From assembly GCA_040387755.1 (NCBI GenBank), contig JAZKDB010000001.1:682001-746000 (forward strand): a stretch of DNA of 64,000 bases. Direction: 5' to 3'. The notes under the pieces were generated by a model, which saw only the letters and a list, made by a program, of their open reading frames with translations, had not been told where the DNA came from and made no database searches. The DNA comes from Rurimicrobium sp040387755 (GTDB lineage Bacteria > Bacteroidota > Bacteroidia > Chitinophagales > Chitinophagaceae). Position numbers and translations under genes: made by a program. Shown here in pieces: positions 25,786 through 34,815 of this stretch. Each line of letters begins with the position of its first letter. The first letter of the stretch is position 1.

Positions 25786-26322
25786 ATGGAAGAGCAGGAT
25801 ATTTTGGATGCATTGAAAAGTGAGCAAAACAAAGCTTATGAATCGCTGTATGATAGCTATTTTGGCAAAGTGAGTCGTTTTATTTGCCATAACAATGGAA
25901 ATGCAAGGGATGCCGAAGATGTTTTTCAGGATGCGATGATGGTGTTAGTGCAAAAAATCAGAAATGACCATTTCAGATTGACGGCCTCTATGGGAACTTA
26001 TATTATGGCTATCAGTAAAAATATCTGGCTGAACCGATTAAGAAACAGCAAGCGTCAAGAGGAAAAGAGTGATAAGTATTTCAAAACTGTTTTTATGGAA
26101 GTGGATGAAGCGATTGACCAGGAACGCTTTTATAAAAGTCAGCTTCAGAAATACATTTATAAGGTCAGCAAACATTGTCAGGCTGTTATTGATGATGTGT
26201 TTTTTAAAGGAAAGACTACCGAGCAAATTCAAAATGATTATGGCTACAGCAGCAAGCAGAATGCAGCCAATCAGCAATACAAATGTGTGGAGCAGCTGAG
26301 AAGACAGCATCGGAAAAAATAA
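25786..26322 (+). CDS. ECF-type RNA polymerase sigma factor
   Basis: The 178-aa protein has region 2 ('AYESLYDSYFGKVSRFICHN' and 'DAEDVFQDAMMVLVQKI', the -10-binding and core-binding helices) and a region 4 helix-turn-helix ('FFKGKTTEQIQNDYGYSS'). This is the two-domain ECF layout. No anti-sigma factor follows; the next gene is a T9SS protein 154 bases downstream. Region 4 is less canonical than region 2 and lacks the common 'GLSYEEIA' wording, so promoter specificity cannot be predicted. Confidence 0.88.
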   Translation: MEEQDILDALKSEQNKAYESLYDSYFGKVSRFICHNNGNARDAEDVFQDAMMVLVQKIRNDHFRLTASMGTYIMAISKNIWLNRLRNSKRQEEKSDKYFKTVFMEVDEAIDQERFYKSQLQKYIYKVSKHCQAVIDDVFFKGKTTEQIQNDYGYSSKQNAANQQYKCVEQLRRQHRKK

Positions 26323-26476
26323 TTTTCTGTTTTGGGTGATAAAATGCTTTTTGGGGTATAAAGAGATAGAAAACATTTAAATCTCATCCAAAATCGAAAA
26401 CAGGGCGTAGATAAAGAATAGTATAAGTTGCTTCAGCAATATTCCTTAACCGCCTTTTTTCTGTAAAAATGCATTT

Positions 26477-27466
26477 ATGAAAAAAATCATCAGCTTTATT
26501 TTTGTTTTGCCCGCAATGGTCTGCCGGGCTCAGGTTCCTCTAAACTCTGTTGTGGAACATTTTACCAATACCAAGTGCAGTATTTGTGCTTCCCGAAATC
26601 CCGGTTTTCAGACAAATCTGATTGCCCATCCTCAGGTTACGCAATTGTCAGTTCATCCATCAGCGCCATATGGTGCTTGTGTGCTAAGCGTGCAAAACAA
26701 AAAGGATAATGACGACAGGACAAATCTTTACGGAGTGTATGGGTCTACACCCCGTTTGATTGTCAATGGAAATATTATTCCGGCAACTGCAGACTATAGT
26801 TCGGCTTCTTTATTCAGCCCATATATAGGTTTGACTACAGCTGTCAGTATGCGTATAGAGCAAAGCAATTTTGCCAAAGATTCCATCAGAGCTAAAGTGG
26901 TGATTAAAAAGCATACAGCAACAACAGGCAATGCCCGTTTGTTTGTTGGCCTGGCAGAGGATACTGTTTTTGTTAATGGGGGAAATGGCGAATTGATGCA
27001 TTATAATGTGTTTCGTAAATCGCTCACGGGAGCTGCACCCATTTCTGTTTCTCTGGCTTTTCCTGTAGGTGATTCGGTCTCAATTGAAATGACCGGAACG
27101 GTCAATTTTTTTTGGTATATGAGCAGAATGTTTGTTGTAGCGATGCTGCACGAAAATGCTACTTTTAACTTATTACAGTCTGCGCGTTCAATACCTCTAA
27201 AATCAGCAGGTATACTAGCTTCGAATGAAGCTGTTGAATTCAATATTTCACCCAATCCGGTAAAAGATATCTTGAGTATTAATCTGTCAGACAATGAATA
27301 TCTGGATTATAGGCTATTTGATTTGATGGGCTCTGTAAAATTAACAGGAACTGTATCAGGTCGCTCTGGCATAGATATGAGCTATTTGCCCAATGCGTTG
27401 TATCTATTACAATTAACAAATCATGAAGGAAAGAAGACACAACAAAAAGTGCTTTTGCAGCGTTAA
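26477..27466 (+). CDS. Omp28-like secreted protein with T9SS type A sorting domain
   Basis: A signal peptide (MKKIISFIFVLPAMVCRAQ) precedes 'VVEHFTNTKCSICASRNPG', a CxxC motif in a thioredoxin-like setting that is the mark of Omp28-related outer-membrane proteins in Bacteroidetes. A beta-rich middle region ('SIRAKVVIKKHTATTGNARL') and a C-terminal type A sorting domain ('NISPNPVKDILSINL', 'YRLFDLMGSVKLTG', 'NALYLLQLTNHEGK') follow. It is probably displayed on or released from the surface; a redox role from the CxxC is possible but not shown. Confidence 0.88.
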   Translation: MKKIISFIFVLPAMVCRAQVPLNSVVEHFTNTKCSICASRNPGFQTNLIAHPQVTQLSVHPSAPYGACVLSVQNKKDNDDRTNLYGVYGSTPRLIVNGNIIPATADYSSASLFSPYIGLTTAVSMRIEQSNFAKDSIRAKVVIKKHTATTGNARLFVGLAEDTVFVNGGNGELMHYNVFRKSLTGAAPISVSLAFPVGDSVSIEMTGTVNFFWYMSRMFVVAMLHENATFNLLQSARSIPLKSAGILASNEAVEFNISPNPVKDILSINLSDNEYLDYRLFDLMGSVKLTGTVSGRSGIDMSYLPNALYLLQLTNHEGKKTQQKVLLQR

Positions 27467-27528
27467 TGAAGAGGTTAGTGGCTGAAACAGCACTTCCTGT
27501 GTTGTTTTGGTTTTATTGGTTAGTGGTT

Positions 27529-27561
27529 AAAGCTGCTCCTTATTTAAGGAGCAGCTTTTTT
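27529..27561 (+). terminator. Terminator after the Omp28-like gene
   Basis: AAAGCTGCTCCTTA and TAAGGAGCAGCTTT are a perfect 14-bp stem with a 2-base loop followed by Ts. The remaining bases up to clpB at 27719 hold no gene. Confidence 0.88.
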
Positions 27562-27718
27562 GTGCCTGAATTCTGCTAAAATTACAGTCAAAAATTTTTA
27601 TTTAAGTCTTATTGGCAGCGGCTTTCAGTGTTTTCTGTCAATTTTTCCGTAATTTGTTTGTGGTCGTAAAATTGTAACAAGTATCATATAATTTATAAAA
27701 CTAAAAACGACTTTAAAT

Positions 27719-30319
27719 ATGAATTTAAATAATTTCACAATCAAGGCACAGGAAGTCATTCAGGCTGCACAGCAATTGGCTTACAATGCCCAAAATTCAA
27801 ATATCGAAACAGCTCATCTGCTGCAATCCTTATTGAATGACGACAATGGTTCGGTTTCTTTTTTGTTGAAGAAGAACAATGTAAATATTGCTCATGTCAA
27901 TACTAAATTGAGTGAATTGGCCAATCGTCTGCCCAAAGTACAGGGTACAGAACCTGCGCAGACCGTAAGCAGGGATTTTAACACAGTTATCTTAAAGAGT
28001 TCCGCTAATCTCAAACAGTTTAAGGACGAATTTGTGAGTGTGGAGCATATGTTGCTGGCTTTATTGCAGGTAAATGATGAGGTGGGTAAATTGCTGAAAG
28101 ATTCGGGATTGACAGAAAAAGGTTTGGTAGCAGCGATTCTGGAATTGCGCAAAGGCAGTACAGTAGATTCACAAACAGCCGATGCACAGTACAACAATCT
28201 GAAGCGTTATGCCAAAAATCTGAATGAGCTGGCTAAAGAAAACAAGTTGGACCCGGTTATCGGCCGAGATGAAGAAATACGCCGAACACTGCATATTCTT
28301 TCACGCAGGTCAAAGAACAATCCTATTTTGGTAGGTGAACCAGGTGTGGGTAAAACCGCTATTGTTGAAGGTTTGGCGCATAGAATTATCAATGGCGATG
28401 TACCTGATAATCTGAAATCAAAAATTATTTATGCCCTGGATATGGGCTTGCTGATTGCGGGTGCCAAGTACAAAGGTGAATTTGAGGAAAGGCTGAAAGG
28501 TGTTATAAAAGAAGTAGGAGAGAGTGATGGTGAAATCATTATGTTTATTGATGAAATTCATACCCTGATTGGTGCCGGAGGAGGTGAAGGGGCCATGGAT
28601 GCCGCCAATATCCTGAAACCCGCTTTGGCTCGTGGAGAACTAAGGGCTATTGGTGCAACGACCTTAAATGAGTACCAAAAGTATTTTGAAAAGGATAAGG
28701 CTTTGGAACGTCGTTTCCAGAAAGTAATGGTAGACGAACCCAGCGAAGATGATGCTATTTCTATTCTCCGTGGTTTGAAGGACAGATACGAAAGTCATCA
28801 TCAGGTGCGTATTCTGGATGAAGCTATTATTGCTGCCGTGCAATTATCTACACGCTACATTACGGACCGTTTCTTGCCAGACAAGGCTATTGATTTGATT
28901 GATGAGTCTGCAGCAAAGCTGAAACTCGAAATGAACTCAATGCCCGAAGAACTAGACGAACTGGAACGCCGTATCCGTCAGTTGGAAATTGAGCGCGAAG
29001 CCATTAAAAGGGAGAATGACGAAGAAAAATTGAAATCGCTCTCGCAGGATATTTCTTTACTTACAGTGCAACGCGACACGCTGAAAGCCAAATGGATGAA
29101 CGAAAAGGAATTGGTGGATAAAATCAACCAGTCCAAAAATCAGATAGAACAATACAGGCAGGAAGCTGAGCGTGCAGAACGTGAAGGAGATTATGGTAAA
29201 GTAGCCGAGATACGTTATGGTAAAGTGCAGGAAGAAGAGAAAATAATGGCAGATTTATCTGCTCAGCTGGACGAAATGGACAGTCAGCATAAACGACTGT
29301 TGAAAGAAGAAGTGAGTGCAGATGATATTGCCGAAAATGTGGCAAAGGCAACCGGTATACCGGTACAAAGAATGCTGCAAAGTGAGCGGGAAAAATTATT
29401 GAATCTTGAAGATGAATTGCATAAAAAAGTAGTTGGTCAGGAAGAAGCGATTACTGCCGTGGCCGATGCTATCCGTCGTGGTCGTGCAGGATTGCAGGAT
29501 CCACGCAAGCCAATTGGTTCTTTTATTTTCCTCGGAACTACGGGAGTGGGTAAAACTGAATTAGCTAAAGCACTTGCCGAAGTACTCTTTGATGATGAAA
29601 CGATGATGACCAGAATAGATATGAGTGAGTATCAGGAAAAGCATAGTGTGAGCCGTTTGGTAGGTGCACCTCCGGGATATGTGGGTTATGACGAAGGGGG
29701 ACAATTGACAGAAGCTGTTCGCAGAAAGCCTTATTCTGTAGTTCTTTTGGATGAGATTGAAAAAGCACATCCTGATACTTTCAATGTCCTGTTACAGGTT
29801 TTGGATGATGGCCGATTGACTGATAACAAGGGCAGGGTAGTCAACTTCAAGAACACGATTGTGATTATGACCAGCAATATGGGCAGTCAGATTATTCAGC
29901 AGAACTTTGAAGAAGTGAATGAGAAGAATCTGGAGGAAGTGGTTGATGCTACCAAAGAGCAGGTGATGGAATTGTTGCGTCAAACTTTGAGACCCGAATT
30001 CCTGAACCGTGTGGATGATGTGATTATGTTCCATCCATTAATGCGTAAAGAGATCAGAGGTATTATTAAAATACAGCTGAATGGCATTAAAAAACAATTG
30101 AGTAAGCAGGGTATAGAGCTGGAATTTTCTGATTATGCTGTTGATTATCTTGTAGAGAATGGATTTGACCCGCAATACGGTGCCCGACCTTTGAAAAGAG
30201 TCATTCAGAAAGAGGTAATTAATTTGTTGAGTAAAAAAATAATAGGTGGAGAAATAGATAAAACAAAGCCTGTACTGATTGACGTATTTGATGGTATGGT
30301 AGTAATGAGAAACAATTAA
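27719..30319 (+). CDS. clpB: ATP-dependent disaggregase ClpB
   Basis: ClpB is the Hsp104-type AAA+ chaperone that dissolves protein aggregates together with DnaK. The N-domain ('MNLNNFTIKAQEVIQAAQQL') is followed by AAA-1 with Walker A 'GEPGVGKTAIVEG' and Walker B 'IIMFIDEIHTLIG', a long coiled-coil middle domain (about residues 400-525, the feature that separates ClpB from ClpA/ClpC), and AAA-2 with Walker A 'GTTGVGKTELAKA' and Walker B 'VVLLDEIEKAH'. The C-terminus has 'GFDPQYGARPLKRVIQ'. At 866 aa it is full length. No CIRCE-like or other heat-shock operator was recognised upstream. Confidence 0.98.
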   Translation: MNLNNFTIKAQEVIQAAQQLAYNAQNSNIETAHLLQSLLNDDNGSVSFLLKKNNVNIAHVNTKLSELANRLPKVQGTEPAQTVSRDFNTVILKSSANLKQFKDEFVSVEHMLLALLQVNDEVGKLLKDSGLTEKGLVAAILELRKGSTVDSQTADAQYNNLKRYAKNLNELAKENKLDPVIGRDEEIRRTLHILSRRSKNNPILVGEPGVGKTAIVEGLAHRIINGDVPDNLKSKIIYALDMGLLIAGAKYKGEFEERLKGVIKEVGESDGEIIMFIDEIHTLIGAGGGEGAMDAANILKPALARGELRAIGATTLNEYQKYFEKDKALERRFQKVMVDEPSEDDAISILRGLKDRYESHHQVRILDEAIIAAVQLSTRYITDRFLPDKAIDLIDESAAKLKLEMNSMPEELDELERRIRQLEIEREAIKRENDEEKLKSLSQDISLLTVQRDTLKAKWMNEKELVDKINQSKNQIEQYRQEAERAEREGDYGKVAEIRYGKVQEEEKIMADLSAQLDEMDSQHKRLLKEEVSADDIAENVAKATGIPVQRMLQSEREKLLNLEDELHKKVVGQEEAITAVADAIRRGRAGLQDPRKPIGSFIFLGTTGVGKTELAKALAEVLFDDETMMTRIDMSEYQEKHSVSRLVGAPPGYVGYDEGGQLTEAVRRKPYSVVLLDEIEKAHPDTFNVLLQVLDDGRLTDNKGRVVNFKNTIVIMTSNMGSQIIQQNFEEVNEKNLEEVVDATKEQVMELLRQTLRPEFLNRVDDVIMFHPLMRKEIRGIIKIQLNGIKKQLSKQGIELEFSDYAVDYLVENGFDPQYGARPLKRVIQKEVINLLSKKIIGGEIDKTKPVLIDVFDGMVVMRNN

Positions 30320-30343
30320 GAAAAGGTTAGTTAGTGAGTGGTT

Positions 30344-30377
30344 AAAGCCGTTCCCGAAGAAATTTGGGGCGGCTTTT
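30344..30377 (+). terminator. Terminator after clpB
   Basis: AAAGCCG-TTCCC pairs imperfectly with GGGGCGGCTTT and is followed by Ts, 25 bases after the clpB stop. Confidence 0.75.
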
Positions 30378-30414
30378 TCACATTGATTTTGTTTCATAAT
30401 GAAACCTTTAGAAA

Positions 30415-30447
30415 GTAAAAAACCACAGAACAACTGTGGTTTTTTAC
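30415..30447. terminator. Terminator of the minus-strand barrel gene
   Basis: GTAAAAAACCACAG and CTGTGGTTTTTTAC form a perfect 14-bp stem with a 5-base loop; the A and T tracts on both sides allow use in either direction between clpB and the convergent gene. Confidence 0.85.
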
Positions 30448-30459
30448 TTTAGGGAGGAA

Positions 30460-31923
30460 TTAAAAATTATACTGAAGACCTATATATGGTTTTGGGGGCC
30501 AGGAGAATTGCGGTTTCAAATCTTTGTTGATATCATCTGTCCCCGAAATTTTATCACCAACTTTTAGTTTATCTAATTCCTTTGACCAGGTCATGGCAAT
30601 ACCTCCGGAGATAGCTAGTCTGCGTATCCCGTTAATATTGCTGCGTATCCCAAATCCGGCTAAAAGTGTTGGCATTTCTGAATTGACACCCAGCCCCAAC
30701 TGAAATAAGGGATGTATAGTAGAGTTGGGGATGTAATAATTAAAATTAACCATTGTGGCAATATTCAGATTGCGTAAAGTATTTTCCTGGGCCGAACCAA
30801 CATATTGCTGTCCGGTAGAGTCGGAGGTAGTACCATAAGTATTGAACTTGAAAAAGGTAAAAGCCGTACCTACTGAAACTTCGGGTACAAAACGTTGGAA
30901 CTTTCTTACAATTACAGCTCGGTCTAACACACTTTTAGATTCGATACTTACAATTTCCTGCTCGTCCGAAAGTTTATATCCACTTTCTTTTATCGTGATA
31001 GTGTATGCTGATATTTTGCCCTCTTCAGAAGGGATTTCTTTCAGTGGCAGACTCCATCTTAAGCCATCATCGCCTCCGCCAATGCTGGCTTTTTCATAAG
31101 TGTTGTATACAAGTGTATATATTTTTTCCAAATTGTCATAACGCTTTTTTTGCTCCAGCATGGTAACTGTGATGTCTTTTACAATCAGGGTAAGTATCCG
31201 CTTGAATATGAACTCGTCAACGGGTTCAGCAGGAAAAGTTTCTGTCTTTTCTTTTACATTCTGAATTAGCTGCGAAAAATCTTCAAAATGTTTCTTTATT
31301 TTATCAATATCTAATCGAATTTTTTCTATTTCATCTTTGGTTTTATTTTCACTTTCAAATGTGAGTCCTTTTAGTTTTTTAAAAGCATCAATAATCTCTG
31401 GCTTTTGTGTTTTAACCACCATTGAATCTATGCCTTTTAAAAGTGTATTTAATGAATCCAGCTTCGATTGAGTTTTTTTTGAAGCTGATTTCAAGGGTGA
31501 TTGTTCTCTGAATGGAGAACTATTCTTACTATTTAAATCTGCGCCTTCTTGCTTTTGACTAATGGCATCAATAATTTTGCCCATTGCTGTTGCTGCGGCT
31601 TCATTTATGGGGTCTATATACACTTTGTTTTCTGTGTTGATGCTATAGTTGAGCGGATTAAGTGGACGAATAAAAACATTGATATCTCTTTTAACCGCAA
31701 GAAAAAAAGTAGAGTCTCTGAGGTTTGTGTAATCTGGTGGTCGGTTTTGGTCCTGCAGGCTGCGCACCAGATCATATTTCAATGTACTGTCACGATATCG
31801 AAGCAAAAGCATTTTGCCCGATTTGATAACAATGCCCTTTTCCAGTACATCGGCAGCAGTTTGGGCATACATTTGCTGAAAGCCAAATAATAATGTAAAG
31901 GCGAGAAGTAATTTCTTTTTCAT
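30460..31923 (-). CDS. Predicted outer-membrane barrel protein with helical insert (487 aa)
   Basis: A signal peptide (MKKKLLLAFTLLFGFQQMYA) is followed by a mixed N-terminal region, a lysine/glutamate-rich coiled-coil stretch ('KSASKKTQSKLDSLNTLLKG', 'DEIEKIRLDIDKIKKHFEDF') and a C-terminal part of about 150 residues with alternating beta strands ending 'PKPYIGLQYNF', the terminal aromatic typical of a barrel. I do not recognise a named family. The ORF can be extended to 31956, but the start at 31923 gives the signal peptide directly and is chosen. It is convergent with clpB. Confidence 0.7.
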   Translation of the reverse strand: MKKKLLLAFTLLFGFQQMYAQTAADVLEKGIVIKSGKMLLLRYRDSTLKYDLVRSLQDQNRPPDYTNLRDSTFFLAVKRDINVFIRPLNPLNYSINTENKVYIDPINEAAATAMGKIIDAISQKQEGADLNSKNSSPFREQSPLKSASKKTQSKLDSLNTLLKGIDSMVVKTQKPEIIDAFKKLKGLTFESENKTKDEIEKIRLDIDKIKKHFEDFSQLIQNVKEKTETFPAEPVDEFIFKRILTLIVKDITVTMLEQKKRYDNLEKIYTLVYNTYEKASIGGGDDGLRWSLPLKEIPSEEGKISAYTITIKESGYKLSDEQEIVSIESKSVLDRAVIVRKFQRFVPEVSVGTAFTFFKFNTYGTTSDSTGQQYVGSAQENTLRNLNIATMVNFNYYIPNSTIHPLFQLGLGVNSEMPTLLAGFGIRSNINGIRRLAISGGIAMTWSKELDKLKVGDKISGTDDINKDLKPQFSWPPKPYIGLQYNF

Positions 31924-32122
31924 AAAAACGAGTGTTTTGTTTTGAAGATTGATCATTAATTATTCCACAAAGGTGAGATGCTTGAAAACCCTTAACAAGA
32001 GCAGAATTACTGAAAACCGAAGGGTAGATTTACTGAAAAATTTTGCGTAGAATTACGCTTGTACAGCTATGATGGCTGGCTTAGTTTTGCCCTATTCTTT
32101 AACTTTCAAAACTTAAATTCTT

Positions 32123-32665
32123 ATGCCAACAATTCCTGTAATCGAACGTAATGCCACTATTTTCGATGAGATAAAGACTGAGCCGTCCAATATAGGTTCT
32201 TTAGCCTATCGTCAAAAAGTGCTGGACTTTCATTTTATTAATGATTTTGTGAATACTGATAATGCCATTTTGGGCAATGCTATGATTGCTTCATTTCCTG
32301 ATGCAAACTTGTATACCAGCATTGTTATTTTGCGTAGTGCATTGGAAGTTGTGTTAGCTAACTTAGACTGCGATAAAAACTACATTAAAATTGTATTCGA
32401 TGAAGCAACTCATCATTCATCGTATACTATTGAACATACCGAGAATAAAGATGCAGTTGCTGAATACAGACTCAATTTGTTTTTCTCCTTGTTGATTAAT
32501 TATCCAAATCTCATTTCTGTAGAGTTTAATCCGGGTCTTTGCAGGTATAATATTTCTGCTAATCCGGTGTATAAAGTAGGGGTAATTAAAGTCAATTTCA
32601 GCAATGGAATGGCGAGTCAGTATTATGATATTTCTATTCCCCCTAATGAAATTTATTCGCTTTAA
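32123..32665 (+). CDS. Unknown 180-aa protein heading a signalling operon
   Basis: There is no signal peptide and no recognised domain. The protein looks like a soluble alpha/beta fold: 'YTSIVILRSALEVVLANLDC', 'YIKIVFDEATHHSSYTIEH' and 'VYKVGVIKVNFSNG' alternate strands and helices. Its stop overlaps the start of the next gene by one base, and the four genes 32123-34725 have gaps of at most 6 bases, so this protein is very probably part of the same signalling pathway, perhaps as an input or output component. Function unknown. Confidence 0.7.
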   Translation: MPTIPVIERNATIFDEIKTEPSNIGSLAYRQKVLDFHFINDFVNTDNAILGNAMIASFPDANLYTSIVILRSALEVVLANLDCDKNYIKIVFDEATHHSSYTIEHTENKDAVAEYRLNLFFSLLINYPNLISVEFNPGLCRYNISANPVYKVGVIKVNFSNGMASQYYDISIPPNEIYSL

Positions 32666-33297
32666 TGCAACTGGTTATTCAATATATCTCTATGTTTTCG
32701 GCATTGGTGCCGATAGTGTTTTATTTTATATACAACAGCCGTTTTGAGTCTTCAAGATGGCTGTTGTATTATTTGCTGGTTTCCTTTTGTTTCGAGGTAT
32801 TATTTTTAGCCATTGAAAAGGAAAAGCTTTCTATTGATCATCATTATTTGATTCATTCATTCTTTGTTTTAGAATTCTGTTTGATTAGTATTTATTTTTT
32901 TCGTCAGCATATTATTTCAAAGAAGCTCCAATCGGCTATTTCTGTTGTAGCCCTACTTGCTTATTTCCTGCTTTTGTCAGACAAGGATTTATTTAGGTTC
33001 AATACTATTGGCTGTGCGTTATTCTCACTTGTTCTTATCTTTTACTGCATTATGGGATTTAAGCAGTTATCTCAGCGGGCTCTTCCAATCTATTTGGAAA
33101 AAACAGCTTTTTTTTGGGTTATTTGTGGATTACTCCTTTTCTTCTCAGGAAGTTTTTTCGTCTATGTTTTTAAAGCTTATCTCGCTGCATCAGATGTAAC
33201 ACTCTATAAACAACTCTGGCATTATGTCCACGATGTATTGATTATTTTAAAGTGTACTTTTATAGCTATATCCTTTACCCGTAAAATTGAAAAGTAA
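32665..33297 (+). CDS. Multi-pass membrane protein of the signalling operon
   Basis: The 210-aa protein has about seven hydrophobic segments spread over its whole length ('YISMFSALVPIVFYFIYN', 'WLLYYLLVSFCFEVLFLAI', 'SAISVVALLAYFLLL', 'IGCALFSLVLIFYCIMG', 'FFWVICGLLLFFSGSFFVYV' and others). No extracellular domain is visible. The ATG overlaps the upstream stop (TAATG), and the histidine kinase follows 3 bases later. The kinase has only one transmembrane helix and no sensor domain, so this protein is a candidate membrane sensor for it. Confidence 0.75.
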   Translation: MQLVIQYISMFSALVPIVFYFIYNSRFESSRWLLYYLLVSFCFEVLFLAIEKEKLSIDHHYLIHSFFVLEFCLISIYFFRQHIISKKLQSAISVVALLAYFLLLSDKDLFRFNTIGCALFSLVLIFYCIMGFKQLSQRALPIYLEKTAFFWVICGLLLFFSGSFFVYVFKAYLAASDVTLYKQLWHYVHDVLIILKCTFIAISFTRKIEK

Positions 33298-33300
33298 AAC

Positions 33301-34071
33301 ATGACACCAACTGTTTTTGTAATTATTGGCATCTGCGGAATGATTGCATTAGCTATTGGTCTTATTTATTTTGTGGTGTTGCATCAGCGGCGGGTTTTTC
33401 AATATCATCTGGAGAGCCTTCAATCACAGAAAGAACATGAATTACAAATTCAATTAATTGCTCAGGAAACTCAGGAACAAACAATGAGCCAATTGGCATC
33501 TGAATTGCATGATGACGTAGGAGTATTGCTTTCTTCTGTCAAATTGTTTTTGGCCAAATCCTCTGCCGAAAACCCCGGTTTGATGATACAGTCGCAGGCT
33601 ATGCTGGACGAGAGTATTCAGAAAATCCGAAACCTCAGCCACCGTTTACATCCCGCTACCTTACAACACTTAGGTCTTCCTGTAGCACTTCAGTCCTTAA
33701 TGGAAGTGGTGAATATGTCCGGGGTTATAAAAACAGAGCTTAATTGTGAAAAATGGAATGGAAGATTAACCGAGCAAACAGAATTATCCCTGTACAGAAT
33801 AGTACAGGAACTATTTAATAATTTAATTAAGCACTCCCGATTAAGCTATTTACGATTGGATTTAGAAATAAATCATGAGTTGATTGTTATCCTGATAAGT
33901 CACAACGGAAGCGGACTGACAAATGAACTTTATCAGAAAGAAATTATGAAAAAAGGAGCTATCGGATTGAAAAATATTTATAACCGATTACAATTACTAA
34001 AAGCCAATATCCATTTCGAACAGAAAGAAGAGCAGCTTTTTGAAATTACGATTACTGCACCTAATCAATAA
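33301..34071 (+). CDS. Sensor histidine kinase, HisKA_3 (NarX/LiaS) type
   Basis: One N-terminal transmembrane helix ('TVFVIIGICGMIALAIGLIY') is followed by a coiled-coil and the HisKA_3 dimerisation box 'LASELHDDVGVLLSSVKLFL', whose His is the phosphorylation site. The HATPase has its N box at 'RIVQELFNNLIKHSRL' and a G box near 'GAIGLKNIYNRLQLL'. There is no periplasmic sensor domain, and at 256 aa it is a minimal kinase. The response regulator begins 6 bases downstream, so the pair is a two-component system. Confidence 0.92.
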   Translation: MTPTVFVIIGICGMIALAIGLIYFVVLHQRRVFQYHLESLQSQKEHELQIQLIAQETQEQTMSQLASELHDDVGVLLSSVKLFLAKSSAENPGLMIQSQAMLDESIQKIRNLSHRLHPATLQHLGLPVALQSLMEVVNMSGVIKTELNCEKWNGRLTEQTELSLYRIVQELFNNLIKHSRLSYLRLDLEINHELIVILISHNGSGLTNELYQKEIMKKGAIGLKNIYNRLQLLKANIHFEQKEEQLFEITITAPNQ

Positions 34072-34077
34072 TATTTT

Positions 34078-34725
34078 ATGCATATCAGATACGCTATAGC
34101 CGATGACCATAAGATTTTTCGTCAGGGATTAAAACTGGTTTTGGATGATGACAGTAGTTTGCTATTGGCCGGTGAAGCCGAAAATGGCAAAGAACTAATG
34201 GAAATTTTGCAATCCACGAAAGTTGATATTGTTTTACTGGATCTGAAAATGCCGGACATGGACGGTTTTGAGGCTACTCAGGAAATCAGGAAATGCTATC
34301 CCGATGTCAAGATTATAATCCTTACGATGCATAGTGAGGAGTCTTTTATTATTCATTTGCTTGAATTAGGTGCCAATGGTTACCTCATTAAAAATACAGG
34401 TGCTTCTGAAATTCTAAAAGCTATTCACACAGTCTACGAAACCAATTATTATTTTAATGAAATGGTCAGTAAGACCTTATTGAAAAAAATAGCTGTAAAT
34501 GACCATTACAAACCCCGAAATGTTCATAAGATAGAGCTGACAGAACGTGAAAAACAGGTTTTGGTGCTTATATGCGAAGAAAAAAATGCTGCCGAAATAG
34601 GTGCTGTTATGTTCCTCAGTCCGCGTACTATCGAGGGTATTAGAGGTACATTATTAGAAAAGATAAAGGTTAGGAATATTGCAGGTCTGGTTTTGTATGC
34701 CGTTAAAAATGGTCTTGTTCAATAG
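34078..34725 (+). CDS. NarL/LuxR-family response regulator
   Basis: The receiver domain has the acidic pocket 'AIADDHKIFRQGL', the phospho-acceptor Asp in 'DIVLLDLKMPDMDG', and the conserved Thr and Lys in 'ILTMHSEES' and 'YLIKNTGASEI'. The C-terminal LuxR HTH is 'LTEREKQVLVLICEEKNAAE' followed by 'LSPRTIEGIRGTLLEKI'. It is the expected partner of the kinase encoded 6 bases upstream. Its targets may include the T9SS gene that begins 90 bases downstream, but that gene has its own -7 box. Confidence 0.94.
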   Translation: MHIRYAIADDHKIFRQGLKLVLDDDSSLLLAGEAENGKELMEILQSTKVDIVLLDLKMPDMDGFEATQEIRKCYPDVKIIILTMHSEESFIIHLLELGANGYLIKNTGASEILKAIHTVYETNYYFNEMVSKTLLKKIAVNDHYKPRNVHKIELTEREKQVLVLICEEKNAAEIGAVMFLSPRTIEGIRGTLLEKIKVRNIAGLVLYAVKNGLVQ

Positions 34726-34780
34726 TTTGTGTACAATTATATGCCGCTTTGATTATAAATGCAATTTGTTTTTATAGTTG

Positions 34781-34788
34781 TATTTTTG
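34781..34788 (+). promoter_or_regulatory. -7 box TATTTTTG before the T9SS gene
   Basis: An exact TAnnTTTG match 27 bases before the GTG at 34816. No well-spaced TTTG upstream element was found. Confidence 0.45.
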
Positions 34789-34815
34789 AATCAGTGTTTG
34801 TGTTAAATATTAATT

